Below the pieces are notes generated by a model, which saw only the letters and a list, made by a program, of their open reading frames with translations, searched no databases and had not been told where the DNA came from. Shown one piece after another: positions 45,061-56,796 of a stretch of 64,000 bases of DNA. The DNA comes from Agrypnia vestita. Taxonomy: Eukaryota > Arthropoda > Insecta > Trichoptera > Phryganeidae. The DNA is taken from positions 62,001-126,000 of the forward strand of contig JADDOH010000525.1 of NCBI GenBank assembly GCA_016648135.1. Reading direction: 5' to 3'. Both the position numbers and the translations under genes were made by a program. Position 1 is the first letter of the stretch. Each line of letters starts with the position of its first letter.

Positions 45061-45460
45061 TAAATTAATAAACATAAGGCAAAAGCGTAAGACAGTATAG
45101 AAGAACCCTTGAAATTGATCAGCAGCCCTAAAATGTTCGTCTTGGGACTATAAACATCTGGATGTATCGTAAGTCAACCGCATTCGCATTAACTCGTATG
45201 TACCTTAATTAATAGAAAGGGTACACACGAGCAATGAACCCCAACGGATAATGATTAAATAGAAAATGCACAAGATGTTGTTACATTAACACTACGATAT
45301 TTTTTTTTCATTTTCTGGTACGATAACATTTTCATATATTAATTAAATAAATAAAAGTAAGACCTCCCTAACCGAAGCTCCCGCGTAAAAGTATCACACT
45401 GTATATAACATACTATCAAAAAACACAGTAGCTTGACCTCACAGCAGTCACGACCCTCAC
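45061..45460. other. No gene seen
   Basis: Spacer; nothing recognised. Confidence 0.3.
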
Positions 45461-45464
45461 TTAA

Positions 45465-46362
45465 GGGGGGGGTAAGGTTTTTAACTCTTTTCTTATGCAT
45501 TTTATTTTTAATTTTTTAAATGAATGTATAACATTGCAAGAATATTGTGTCAAAATTTCAATCGGAGCAAAATTGACGAAATTATGAACATTTGAGCTAT
45601 ACTCAGACTGATTTTCTATACCTGCTTGGGCAGCTAAGAGACGCGCTCACCTGAGGACACCGGTCGTGTTATTGTATTGGAAGAGTTTTGCATAGACAAG
45701 GACAAAAATATGCTGATGATGAAAGCTCTTTGCTGTGTGAACATTGCATCTACGATTATGTGTAAGTATAAAATAAGTGTTGAGTTTTATTTTGAATTTT
45801 ACAGTGTGCAAAACTTTAAAGCGTTTCCCCCACATCTCACGTTTTCAAAGTCGGTGTCCATCATAACTTCAAAACTACTGTACCGATCCTTTTGAAATTT
45901 TGAGCACTATTTCTGTACATAATTTACTAGGTAACGCTGGAGGCTTTTTTTCAAATATGTTATTAATTTTTATTTTTTAATAACAAATTAATCGATATTT
46001 TTCGCAAAAAATCGCGTTTTTCCCTTCAAAGTGTTCCAAAAAATTTAAAAATTTAAATTTCAAAAAACCCTCCCAGCGTTACCTGGAAAAACCTATTATC
46101 TAACGAATGAACTTTGATTTTTTAATTTCAGATGATCTAGCACCAAGTTATGATGGACACCGAAATTCTACTTTTTTCCGAGACACGTCCGAATAATTGC
46201 TGCCATTGCGTATTTTTTAATATTTCTTCTTGAAAATTTTACACAATATTTTTCAAATGTCATACTTTAATGTACCATTGGTTTTAATAAAGAGATTTTA
46301 ACTGTGTCGTCACAAAAAATTCACAAAAACATGCATTTTTTTGTACGAATTAACCTTACCCC
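45465..46362 (+). mobile_element. piggyBac-like non-autonomous element, copy 1
   Basis: It starts with a G-run then GTAAGGTT after TTAA (45461-45464) and ends AACCTTACCCC. A second copy in reverse lies at 59506-60401 with TTAA on both sides. Here the right TTAA is missing because a SINE begins at about 46366. The two copies align along about 900 bp. Confidence 0.72.
45677..45895 (+). CDS. Unidentified 72-aa frame kept in both copies of the TTAA element
   Basis: The peptide MEEFCIDKDKNMLMMKALCC continues to KLLYRSF. The same frame of the same length is open at 59974-60192 (-) with two or three substitutions (for example N to K after KDK). The antisense frame is also open. I recognise no domain. 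It could be a remnant of the parent transposase, a short functional peptide, or a by-product of high copy identity. GTGTAAGT near 45761 could be a splice donor. Confidence 0.3.
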   Translation: MEEFCIDKDKNMLMMKALCCVNIASTIMCKYKISVEFYFEFYSVQNFKAFPPHLTFSKSVSIITSKLLYRSF

Positions 46363-46365
46363 GAT

Positions 46366-46530
46366 AAGGATCAGATGGTCGGTGGTTCAATTTCCCATTC
46401 CAGGACACCAGCAAGTTAGTTCTATTTTCATAGCACAAGGTTTAAGCGTATTTTGAATACAGTAATAATATTGATATGACACGCATTGCGTGTTCAGGTC
46501 GCTTTTATTTTTAAATATAAATAAAATATG
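46366..46530 (+). repeat. Degraded tRNA-derived SINE (family 1), copy 3
   Basis: GGTGGTTCAATTTCCCATTC (decayed B-box), AGTTCTATTTTCATAGCACA and ATTGATATGACACG-GCGTGT match the SINE at 37766-37966 in reverse, so this copy is plus-oriented. The A-box is hardly recognisable. Confidence 0.6.
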
Positions 46531-46915
46531 AGTAAATAGTCGTTTTAAATATGTTTAACTCGTTATTAATACTAGCTAGATGTGTAAGATTATATTATGT
46601 ACCTTATATAAAAATAAATAATAATAAAGTTAATATGGTCTATATTTCTACGTGGTCTAATACATATATCACATTTCATCCACCAAAGTTTGTGAAGGGG
46701 TAATTCTATTATTGGAGTAATACTCGTCAAAATTAGATCATTTTTGACACTTTATTATATAAATGTGCGTCAAATTTTTATACTAAATTTAATATATTTT
46801 TAAACAAGTTACGAACCGGGGTAACTGTATATTTTTAAACAAGTACGAACAGTAGGTACCTAGTATTCATAAAGAGCGTTAGATAATTTATTTTACACTG
46901 CAGAAGGTCATGTAG
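46531..46915. other. No gene seen
   Basis: AT-rich spacer. Confidence 0.3.
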
Positions 46916-47035
46916 TTTTTTTTTTTTTTTTCTTTATTTAAAAAGTAGTGGGAACCTAAAAGGTTTATGGGTAACATTTACATGATTCAAATATAAGAAA
47001 ATATAATAATATAATTTAGATACAAAGGAATTTTT

Positions 47036-49734
47036 TTATATTTGGCCGAGTTTTAATATTTTTGTCACATCTCTTTTGAATTTGTCAGTGGTCAGTTGTT
47101 TGGTCTGCTGTGGCAAGTCATTGTACAGTTTTAGTCCGTTGCAAATTAGTCGGGATTGTCCTGTTTTTGTTTTGGCGTGTGTTATGTGATAGTTTTGAGC
47201 CATTCTAGTGTTGTGTTGGTGTTTTTCGTGTATTTTATCTAATTTTATGTCTTCGTCTTGTATTTCGCCAATTGCTAGTTTGTGAATGATTTTAAGTGTT
47301 TCGATTTTTGTAATGCTTTCGATGTTTAATTGTTGTGTTATACGGTATACAGTTTCAGTTGGTGTCCGGTATTTCAGATCATAGACCATTTTTAATATCT
47401 TGTTTTGCTGTCGTTGGAGTCTGTTTAGGTTAGTTTTGTTTCCGGTTCCCCAGAAGGGTATCAAGTATTCTATTCTACTCTTGACGTATGCCTGGTACAT
47501 CAGAATTTTTACGGTCTTTGGTGTGATTTCGTGTATTTTGTGGAATAGGCTGGTCAATTTTGTCAGTGAGTCAGTTACTTTGTCTATTTGAAAGGTCCAT
47601 TTGAGATGTCTGTCTATGTTGAGTCCTAAATATTTAGTATTTTCTAGTTCAGTAAGTGTTTCATTATGTATTTTTATGTCCATTTTATGCATTTTCCGTT
47701 TGGCCTCAAAGTTAATGTAGTTACATTTTTGAGCGTTTAAGGTTAGTATATTTCTTTTTGTCCATTCAGTTAATATGTCTATGTCTTTGTTGATTTGTTT
47801 TGTGGTTTCTATGTCATTATTGTTTTCGTAAAATATTCCGAGATATTATAATATTATAATATTATTCGTCCGCACAGAGTATTATTTTGCCTGTAATATT
47901 TAGCTGCTCCAGGTCGTTTATGTATATTATATAGAGTAATGGTCCTAGGATTGATCCCTGTGGGACACCATAGCTGACATTCATATATGTACTTGTGGTT
48001 TCGTGTAGTGTGGTGTATTGCTTTCTGTCATTTAGGTAGCTGTCGAAAATGTTTAGGACGTTGCCAGTGATTCCGAAAGCCGTGCTGTGTTTTCGTCAGT
48101 ATGTTGAGTTTATTCAAGTGTTCGAGTAGTCTTTTGTGTATTACTTTTTCAAATATTTTACTAAATACAGTGAGGTTTGCTATGGGTCTGTAGTTGCTGG
48201 CTTCGTCTTTTTTGCCACTCTTGTGTATTGGGGTTATTCTGGCTATTTTCAGCTCATTGGGGAAAATTCCGAGTTTCATGTGTCTATTTATGAGTCTTGT
48301 GATGGTGGGTATTACTGTGTCTTATATGATTTTGAGTGTTGATGTTTTGATCTTGTCATATCCGGGGGATGCATTTTTTTTTAGATTTTTTATTATTAGC
48401 TTGATTTCTCTGTCTGTGGTTTGTCTGAGGTACATTGAGGCGTTTGTTTTTGGGTCTTGTGGTGGTGTTGCTTTTTTTGGTTCGTTGATTTGTGTTGCTA
48501 GGTTTTCTCCGACTGTAGAGAAGAAAGTGTTTATGGTTTTCACTATTTCTTGCGGATCTTCTGTGATAGTTCCATCTTCTTTCTTTATTCTCTTTATGTT
48601 TGTTTTTTTAATGTCTGAGCGAGATACAATGCAATTCACAATTTTCCAGAGTTTTCTGCTGTTACCCTCAGCGTTGTTTAGTTGCGCACTATAATGATCT
48701 TTTTTTGCTTTTTTTATGGATGTTTTTACGTCTTTTTGGTAGTAGTTATAATATTTTATAAGTTCGGAGCTATGCATTTCGTTTTTCATTATTTTGTATG
48801 CTTCGTCTCTTATTTTAATCTTTTGGAAAATGTCTTTTGTCAGCCATCCTTCTTTAATATTGTTTGTTTATTTTCTTTTTGTTGTCTGGGTTGTTTTGTT
48901 TAGCTCTTCATTTATGATGAGTTGTAATTCAGCAAAGGTGTTTATTGTGTTATTTTTTAGTGTTTTTTCGAGGTTTATAATGAGCTTTTTGTAGTCAGTT
49001 AATTTGTTTGTGTACTCTTGTTTTCTGCTTCCTGTCGTTGTTGGTATTTCGAATTCAATCTCGATTGATTTATGGTCACTGAGAGGGATTTTCGTTAGCT
49101 TTAATGTTGGTGGTATTTCGAATGTGATATTTGTAGACACATGGTATATAATTGTGTTGTCGCCTCGATTGTTTTCTCTGGTATAGTTTTGTTTATCTAT
49201 TTTATTTAATATTTCAAATTTTTTACTTTTTAGTACATTTTTGTAGTCTTCTACGGATTTGTCATTTATTTTTAGTAGATTGATGTTTGTGTCGCCAATG
49301 ATAATTGTCTTGTCTTTATTCTGTATGTTTGAAATGTTTTGTTCAAGGTATTGAAAGTAGTCGCTTTCATTTTCTTTGTTTGGCTGCCTGTAGATAGCAA
49401 TGATGCAAATGTTTGGTTTGATGATTTTAATTTTTAATAGATTATTTACGTCTTTATAGGTTTCCTCTTTATGTACGTCAAAGTCTAGGTTTTTGTGTAC
49501 ATATATAGAGACCCCTCCGCCTTTTTTGTTTCTGCAAGAGTGAACTCCGTTGTAGTTATTAATTTTGTATAACTCAGTTTCATGTGTTTTTAGCCATGTT
49601 TCTGTGAGGACGAGTATGTGTGGTATTTTGTTTTGTAGTATTATGTTCAGTTCATCCACTTTTGGCTTGAGGCTTCGGATATTAAGGTATAGTATTTTCA
49701 GATTTGTTTTGTTTTCATCTTGTCTTTTTGGTTG
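47036..49734 (-). pseudogene. LINE ORF2: endonuclease and reverse transcriptase, broken
   Basis: In order on the minus strand: LYLNIRSLKPKVDELN, LTETWLK, GGGVSIYVH, IIIGDTNIN and PLSDHKSIEI form the APE endonuclease, which nicks the target. GWLTKDIFQKIKIRDEAY follows after a frameshift near 48868. RITPIHKSGKKDEASNYRPI and KTQHGF belong to the RT fingers; YGVPQGSILGPLLYIIYIND is the palm. The catalytic YADD is damaged: the frame reads CADE and then TAA near 47873, next to an ATATTATAAT repeat. The C-terminal part (47692-47036) is open, with YLIPFWGTGNKTNLNRLQRQ. At least three lesions make it inactive. Confidence 0.88.
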
Positions 49735-50226
49735 CTATTGTTGATAGTTAATTTTTCTTTTTTGGTTTTCAAGTTGTCTTTTATAGGTTGGACATTCCAT
49801 GTCTGTAGCGGTGTGGTTTGTGGAAATTTTGAGGTTTAATCTTGTTGCATTTTTCTTGCAGTTTATGCATTCTACAGTTGGGCTAGTACAATGTTCGCGG
49901 TTATGTTCTTCTGAGCAGTTCGGGCATGCCATTTTTTCTTTGCAGTCTTTTGATTTGTGGTTATATCCGCAGCATTTGAAACATCTCAGAGTGCTTATTT
50001 CTTCTAGTACTATGCATCTGTCCCATCCGATATGTAGTTTTTTGGTCTCCATTATTCTAGTGAAAGTGTTACCGTCCACTTCCAGGATCGCACCATATGT
50101 GTTCTGGGTTCGCTTGTTTTCGAAAAATTTTCTGACTTGTAGTGTTGAATTTTCCATGATGCAATCGTTTTGTGCTTTGATGTATCTAGTGATTGTTTCG
50201 TCATCGTGTTTTTCTGTTAGTCCAAT
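49735..50226 (-). pseudogene. LINE ORF1 (gag-like, CCHC zinc knuckles), 5'-truncated
   Basis: The frame from about 50226 reads LTEKHDDETITRYIKAQNDC before MENSTLQVRKFFENKRTQNT, so the ATG at 50157 is internal and the true start is lost. GWDRCIVLEE precedes CFKCCGYNHKSKDC (C-x2-C-x4-H-x4-C), CPNCSEEHNREHC (C-x2-C-x3-H-x4-C) and a third CINC...NHTATDMEC. Three knuckles in a row are typical of ORF1p in Jockey/CR1/R1-type LINEs, which bind element RNA. The stop is TAG at 49735-49737. ORF2 continues in the same frame. Confidence 0.85.
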
Positions 50227-50398
50227 TAAAGATAATTAAATTATTTAGAATGCGTATAGGAAAAGTAAATTTTAGAATTGGATTGCGAGCACAATTCTTT
50301 CCGAAAACCAAAGCACACGTCGTCAAAGCACATATCAAACGATTTCCCATAAAAATAATATAAACTATAATTCGTTCCATAGCCCAAAAATATTCATA
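50227..50398. other. Spacer
   Basis: Nothing recognised. Confidence 0.3.
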
Positions 50399-50938
50399 CA
50401 CAGGGTTATTTGAAAAACATTAATAACCACGCAGGATAATATTCGTGCCTTGATTATGAGTCGAAAATTTCGAAGCAACCAAGGCCCAATATCAATAGTT
50501 ATGGAGATATGCAACATCAAAATTTGCATTTTTTCCCAATATTTCTGAATAATTTTTGTAAAATTTTGGACTATCATTACGGTAACTTATATCAAATATA
50601 TTCCCTTTAATACAAGTCAAATAAAATTCCCAAAACCATCGAATTCCAGCTGTAAAAAATTCTAATTGGGATTTTTGTAGGGTTGTTATCATTTTATTTG
50701 ACTTGTATTCATGGAAATGAATTTTTCATATAGCATATAAATTGCTATAATGATAGTTAACGTTTTGCAAAAAATAAGTCAGAAATATTTAAAAAAAAAT
50801 TTAAAACTTTGACATTGCATAACTCCATTACTATTGATTTTATGTTATAGCCGCTTGAACATTTTAGACTCATAAATCCAGGCAGGAGAATATATTCCCG
50901 CGAGGTTTTTTATGTTTTTCAAATAATCCCGTATATAA
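50399..50938. mobile_element. Fold-back MITE, copy 2
   Basis: Same family as 10618-11091: CAGGGTTATTTGAAAAACAT at the left, TTTTTCAAATAATCCCG at the right, with the arms pairing around the ATACAAGTCAAATAAAAT / ATTTTATTTGACTTGTAT block (50619-50707). Confidence 0.75.
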
Positions 50939-51269
50939 AAATTATATCTATAATATTTATATATATATAACGTATTGTTATATAAATTAAAAAATATAAT
51001 TTTGAATACTGTAACTACCGCAAACGGCAACGCAACGGCTATCGCTTGGCTAAATGGATTTTTTAAATATTTTTTTGTGACGTTAACAAAGACTTTTATG
51101 ATACCTTCTATTAGAATAGGAGTATAGTATCAAACGTTAAATATTTTCTATAGGTAGAGTAGGCAAAAAGGTTTGGATATTATGATGTTGATTTTGGCAG
51201 ATAGTAGGTACCAAAAATGTGTAAGTCTAAGTGTGTAAGTCTATATTGTCCTGGAGGACATTGCAATGT
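50939..51269. other. No gene seen
   Basis: AT-rich spacer. Confidence 0.3.
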
Positions 51270-51575
51270 CGTTAAGGCGGCACATTCACTGCGAATGCAT
51301 ATTTCGGCGTTTTTTTTTACGAAAATGTGGGTTTTTATTATTCATTTAAATCAGAATGTACACTCTACGCTGAAATTTTTTTAGAGCAATAACTTCCATG
51401 GAACCTTTATTATTATCATTTTAAATGAATATTTATATGTTCGCGTAATATGTTTTTTTATACGCATAAAGTATACTTCATTATCTATAACTTTTACTAA
51501 GGAAATCAATAAATATTCAATATTAATAAAGTTATAATATTTTAAATTTGCAAGAAATTTTTACGTTCTTCAATT
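51270..51575 (+). repeat. Dispersed repeat, copy 2
   Basis: Collinear with 44027-44400 (GTTAAGGCGG, ACATTCACTGCGAATG, TATTTCGGCGTTTTTTTT, AAATTTGCAAGAAATTT). Confidence 0.6.
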
Positions 51576-51620
51576 TTGTGTTTACTGGGGTATTATGCCG
51601 TGTTGTTGCGTCCTTTCGGG

Positions 51621-51657
51621 CCGACGTTTCGGATCCCATTGCAGGGTCCATCATCAG
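51621..51657 (-). ncRNA. Hammerhead-like motif (family 5, GGATCC type)
   Basis: Minus strand: CTGATGA-T-GGACCC, loop, GGGATCC-GAAACGTCGG. Same family as the pair at 26951-27040, with a better hairpin. No PLE coding remnant lies next to it. Confidence 0.45.
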
Positions 51658-51659
51658 GG

Positions 51660-52399
51660 CTGATGTGTTGTTGTGAGTGTTGGTGTTGTGGTTAAGTATC
51701 GGCTCGCAATACGGACTTGGTAGTACATCACGCTTAATTGTATCACTTCGGAAAAATGATTGTTTTTCATTATATTTGCATTATAAATTTTATGGGATGA
51801 ACTCCCAGAACTCAATTTAAGTTTTAAAAAATACCAAATGATTTTATTTTTTCTGATAAAAATGAGACATTTAAACTTTACATGTCACAATATTTTTTTA
51901 ATAAAATGTGCCGAAGCTCATTTCTTGTCGAAATTCAAAATCAGGACAAGTAATTTTTATTAAAAAAATATATATGTAGAATTTAAATTAAATTATTTAT
52001 ATAAAAAAATATGAAATGCGCCGCAGGATATTTTTTCCAAAAATTATCGATATTAATAGAAAACAATGTATATAAAATTAATTAAACACGGTAAATGTAA
52101 AAATTCTTCTGATAAAAACGAGACAATTTAAACTTTCATTTTCACAACTTTACAGTAGCGCCGAAGGCGAAATTTTTGTTTTAAATATAGTAATATTAAT
52201 GAAATTGTATTTATAAATATTTTTATAACCGAAATTTTCTACTCCACTCCAAAAATACGATATTGATTGTTGGATTTTCGATCATCGACTGTACATATTA
52301 ACAACTGTACTGTATATTATGAATTATAGGAAAAATACAATAGTTTAAATGATATTTTTATAGCTGCTTTTTTTTTACTTTTTATGTCCGCCATTACTG
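51660..52399. other. No gene; internally repetitive AT-rich DNA
   Basis: TCTGATAAAAAYGAGACA, TTTAAACTTT and GCCGAAG occur at about 51855-51915 and again at 52110-52160, so the stretch holds two diverged units of about 240 bp, probably the body of the hAT-like element ending at 52474. Confidence 0.4.
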
Positions 52400-52474
52400 A
52401 TTATTTTTCGCGTACCACCAACTATCAACTCGCGTACCACCGTTGGTACGCGTACCATAGGTTGGGAACCGCTG
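52400..52474 (-). mobile_element. hAT-type transposon terminus
   Basis: The minus strand starts CAGCGGTTCCCAACCTATGG, the well-known terminal motif of many hAT elements. TACGCG and GGTACGCG dyads follow. The other end and the 8-bp duplication were not found. Confidence 0.6.
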
Positions 52475-52829
52475 CTGTAATGCGTTGAGGAATTGATTTA
52501 ATTCCGCCTCCTTATCCAGGAGGGCCAGGAAAATTAATTATGGAATTAAACATCGTATTCTTTTTGGTGGAGCTTCTTAAGCCACCGCGGTAGGTGCGCA
52601 GGGAAATACAAATTTTCTTTCTCCACAAAGATCAGGGCAACTTAAAATTAAAATATAAATATATATCGTAAAATGCCATTATCGGGCTCCTAGACATTTC
52701 AAAATTTTAATTTATATTAACGTTAGAATTAAAGTGGACAAGATTGAATGATGGAACACTAAGGCACATTTTCGTAGACAATCACATTATTACACAAAGT
52801 TTAGAGTTTGTGCGTAGCTCAGAAGGAGT
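52475..52829. other. No gene seen
   Basis: GCCTCCTTATCCAGGAGGGC at about 52506-52525 is a small hairpin. Nothing else is recognised. Confidence 0.3.
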
Positions 52830-53370
52830 GTCTTTTTACTCCCTTTATATTAACTCGTGGCGTCTGCTTGCTTGCCGTCAACAAAAACTTTGGATCGATT
52901 TTTGACCCTCTTCCCGTGATCCAATCGAGCTGAAACTTGGCAAGTAGGACTCGTGCCGACGATCAAGAAGATCTATCAAATTTTCGTTAAAAAAAATTAA
53001 TAATTGTAGTATAATTTAGGATTTTTAGAAATTTTATTGTTTTTTTCAAATCGGAATCATTAGAAAAGTTTGATTAGCAACGGCGGCCCGATCACGTCGC
53101 GGAATATTTTCTAAATTTGAATTACTCCGTCGATATACATAATAGGTACTTTACTACGAATGTCGAAAATCTAAACTGATGACAAATGTTTTTAGAATTT
53201 AATCTTCAAAGCATGAAGTGTCTTATCAAAGCTCAAAACATCTGACATTTTAGAAATATATTAAATTACTTAAGTTTAGTGTTATGTTATATGTTTTAAT
53301 TCGTCTTTAATTGTTGTTACATTTTACAAAGAAAGGGAGTATAATAAAAACATGGTTTTTATGGGTTACT
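52830..53370 (+). repeat. Dispersed repeat, copy 2
   Basis: Longer copy of the family at 1596-1920. TTACTCCCTTTATATTAACT at the left and AAAGGGAGTATAATAAAAAC at the right give inverted ACTCCCTTT ends. Confidence 0.6.
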
Positions 53371-53769
53371 TTTTTCAGATTGAGATGTCGACCTCCCGCC
53401 CATATGCACAACAAGATGAACTTCCTGTATCTTGGAACATCTGAGTGCGCCGAGTTGAGAATGATAATGAGGTTACCGATTGCATGCGGACATCTCTCCT
53501 GGCGTGATTGACACTTGGTTGCATCCGACTTTAGTAGAGGTCATCTGTCATTTTGCCACCTTGCGGCCCCATAGTCATCCAGAAATAACATATTTTGAGT
53601 GATGGATCCATTCTCAGTAAATTAGAATAACTGCGCCCTACACGGGTAGCGTGTAAGTTGCATCTATCGTCAGCGCAAATAAATATGAACAATCATCATT
53701 ACATCGTGCGTACGTAAGACTCCGGATTGTCCAATTCGCTAAACCGGACTCGTAAATGATTACATTTAC
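53371..53769. other. No gene seen
   Basis: The frame at 53311-53511 starts in the preceding repeat and has no motif. 53560-53580 (CACCTTGCGGCCCC) is GC-richer. Confidence 0.3.
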
Positions 53770-54345
53770 ATGTTCATTTTTATTAACCAACTAACTAACT
53801 AACTAACCATCACGCCGATTCACTGCAGGGGTAGGCAGAGAGAACGCCACACTCTTCTATCCTAGCACACCACTTTTGCTTCGGCCACATTCATACATCT
53901 TCTCATACACGTTCTACGGTTGTTGCGGCTTTTAACAGGGCCATCCTCAAATACTTGTAGTACCTGATCGTGCCAGGTCTTTCGCGGACGCCCTCTATTC
54001 CTGTTGCCTTCAACATTCGCCTCATATATTTTCTTAACCATCCTTTCCTCGTTCGTACGTTCCACATGACCAAACCATCTCAGCACTCCTTTCTTTATTC
54101 TATCTACCACACTACAGCCAGCATTGCTTCACTTCTAATTTGTTCATTCCTCACTCTATCGACCAAAGATTTTCCACACAAGCGTCTTAGTGACCGCATT
54201 TCCACCGCATTCAGTCTACTTTCATTCCTCTTTTGCCAATTCCAGGCTTCACTTCCATACATAAGGGTTGGCACTAGAACGCCATTATGTACCGCTAGTC
54301 TTGCTTCTTTTGACAGATTCTTATTGGCCATAATTATATTAAATA
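53770..54345 (-). pseudogene. RTE-type LINE 3' end (ORF2 C-terminus)
   Basis: Frame 54331-54104 reads HNGVLVPTLMYGSEAW, RRLCGKSLVDRVRNE. After a 1-nt shift, 54110-53862 reads KKGVLRWFGHVERTNEERMV, KKIYEANVEG and RGRPRKTWHDQ. L-Y--EAW---, then R--GHV-R--E-R--K-----RGRP---W-D, is the highly typical C-terminus of RTE-clade LINEs. The tail at 53791-53810 is a TTAG tetranucleotide repeat on the minus strand, as expected for RTE 3' ends. The element is 5'-truncated at about 54345. Confidence 0.85.
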
Positions 54346-54587
54346 ACTTAATTATTTTTCAGCGAGACTTGATGCGTTTTAAATAAGATACGGTGAGAAC
54401 TAAATCTCAAGGGATTTTGTGATATAAATCTCAGTACAAGTAGCATGTGGGTCTGTCGTTTTACACCTGATTTTGATCGGAAGATAACCTCAGAGATCAG
54501 TTTGTGATTAGTAGAATGACACTAAAACTAACGACCCATGAACACGACACTCGACACGTGTACATAAACGTCACCTAGAACCAATAT
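54346..54587. other. Spacer
   Basis: Nothing recognised. Confidence 0.3.
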
Positions 54588-55150
54588 TTTTGATGTGTAA
54601 CATCTTTTCTCTCGCTTTCCTGCAATCTGTGGGAGGGAGGGAGTGATAATGGACGGAAATGCGTAATTATGTTTTTTATGGGTAAGGTTTTTAATTGATT
54701 AAAATTTTTATTCCGTTTTTAAAGCAATCCGGATTGAATATTTTTCTAATAACCAAATTCTTAAATGTAATAATAATAAATGTCGTAGTGTTTTATCTAC
54801 ATCACCAATTCATCATCATTCTCTAATGACAGCTCACAGTGCGCCAAAATACAGTGTTAAAAAATGCACATACATTTTCTTACATGTATTTACTAAATAA
54901 TAAATATATAAATAAATATTAATGTAAATGTATTTATAAATGAATTTTTAATAATAAGTGTCTGAAAAAAGTACAGATCATTGATAAAAAATGCAAGTGA
55001 GTTATAATGAATAATTATTCGAATAAATAATTCTATATTTAGTTTTTTTTTTTTTTTAATTTTGACGTTAATTTCTGTCGCTGCTCAATTGACATTTATT
55101 ACTACTATATACATATTGACTACTATAAGACTCGCTCGTTTTTTTTTCTG
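54588..55150. repeat. Dispersed repeat family, copy 3
   Basis: GATGTGTAACATCTTTTCTC, CTTTCCTGCAATCTGTGGGA at the left; GTTAATTTCTGTCGCTGCTC and AAGACTCGCTCG at the right. The GCGCGC-rich centre of the other copies is missing here. Confidence 0.6.
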
Positions 55151-56796
55151 AAAAGTTTGACAAAGCTACAGCATTTAATTAAACAATGATTTTATTACAG
55201 CTGCTGTAATCCACGCAGTCGATGGACCGATATTTGATATGAAGTAATAATCTCTGAGACATGGTGAGAAATAAATTAAAAAACAGGACAAAGGGGAATG
55301 GAAAAATTGTATAAGGCCTAATTTTATCAGCTTCGACGATAAACGAGCGCGCACGAAAAGGTTTATAACAGCGAATGAAACAAGAACTTTATCGCGATTG
55401 TGGGATGTTACACGATTTTTAATAATTCTGAGGCTTTATTCGATTTTAATTAAAATTTCAGAATTTTTTAATTATTTTGTGTTTAATACCATATTACAAC
55501 ACTCATTTCGAATGAATGAACCCAGCCGTGAAATATAATGAACAAAGCTTTATGTTCCATTGTGTATTATTGAAGTTTTCAGCGTGGCAGGCTTTGAATA
55601 TTGGAATATTAAAGAAAAAAATATTTTTCATTCATAGACTCAGAGCTTTTTTGTCCATATTTCTTCCAAAAATATGTCAATTATGTTTCTTCTGTAGTGA
55701 AATGAAATACGATATTAACAAAGAAAATACAAATATAGTTTCACAATGTATCTGTTTTAAAATTTAGAATTTAATTTTAATTTAAATTTTCTACTACCCG
55801 CAATATTTGAGTTTTTATTACTAATATAGCTTCGAGAGTAGCTATATTAGTAATAAATAATAGATATACTTAATTAGTAACTTAAATACAAAATGCGGGA
55901 CGTTTTTTGTTTGGTTATTAATGGAAATATTTCTAGGATCGGAGAAGTGTTTCCAAATGCGACATTTCATAAGTGTCTTTTCAGTATTTAATTTCTTTTT
56001 AGAATTCCAAATTGCTCGTTATCCATCCTTTATGAGGAACCAAGTGGAGCAGTTTTAATTTGTGACTGCCGAAAGAAAGGTTGGCGTCAATAATGTGGTT
56101 AAAAAATTCCGAGAAATTATTATTTATTAAACAACAGCATGTTATTTAATGTCGCATCCCTTGAACAAGGCCGCCGCAATACAAAATGTCACGTTCTGAG
56201 TTCGTAAATTGCGTTTGAAATTTTCAATTTTTTTATTTTTTTATCGCAACATTTATTGAACCTTAACTGAACATCCGGATGGTGTATGTTTATTATTATT
56301 TATATAAAAAAGTAAATGAAAATTTTCACTATAAAGAAAAAAATACTTTAAAGAAGTTACACGAATCTATGACGGATGGACAGACAACGAAATTATTATA
56401 ATTGGGATAGAATTTCAATACAGCAATTATTCGTATAACAAAAATACTAGATAGAGATTTAGCAGTCTTACATTCTAATAAATACCGACCAGGCAGTTAA
56501 TTTTTCTCATTTACAGTCCTGTTATTGTTCCAGGAGTGTAATATTTTCCGCTTTTTCTATAATGCCTCTTTTTATTTTTGAATTTAGCATAATTTTATCA
56601 ATTTATGTATTATTACATATTACGTATTACTTATTAAGTTTTTTATTATAATTATTATATAGGTGAGTATTAAGAAAAATATTAATTATAGAGAATCTAA
56701 TGGGGAGGAGCGTACAACAACTTAATAAACTCTACTAAAAACTAATAAAGTAGTACAAAGAACAATAATTAAAGTAATTTTTTAAAAAATCAACCT
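55151..56796. other. No gene; one perfect hairpin
   Basis: 55815-55831 and 55840-55856 form a perfect 17-bp stem (TTATTACTAATATAGCT) with an 8-nt loop. The frame at 55516-55767 (83 aa) has no known motif. The rest is AT-rich. Confidence 0.4.

Larger units (their letters stand above)
46916..50226 (-). mobile_element. CR1/Jockey-type LINE, 5'-truncated, broken
   Basis: A T-run at 46916-46931 is the poly(A) tail on the minus strand. Upstream of it come ORF2 (RT, endonuclease) and ORF1 (zinc knuckles). Homology stops at about 50226, where ORF1 is still open to its 5' side, so the element is truncated at the 5' end. T/G-rich plus-strand frames such as 48194-48694 are shadows of ORF2. Confidence 0.88.

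Noticed and set aside
48194..48694. 166-aa plus-strand frame rich in F, V, L and S
   Set aside because: It is the antisense shadow of the LINE RT region; the minus strand carries conserved RT motifs.
49799..50239. 146-aa plus-strand frame
   Set aside because: Antisense to the zinc-knuckle ORF1; the CCHC pattern on the minus strand settles the coding strand.
54104..54331. Host gene encoding VLVPTLMYGSEAW
   Set aside because: This is the standard C-terminal sequence of RTE LINEs and is followed by the RGRP segment and a tetranucleotide tail.
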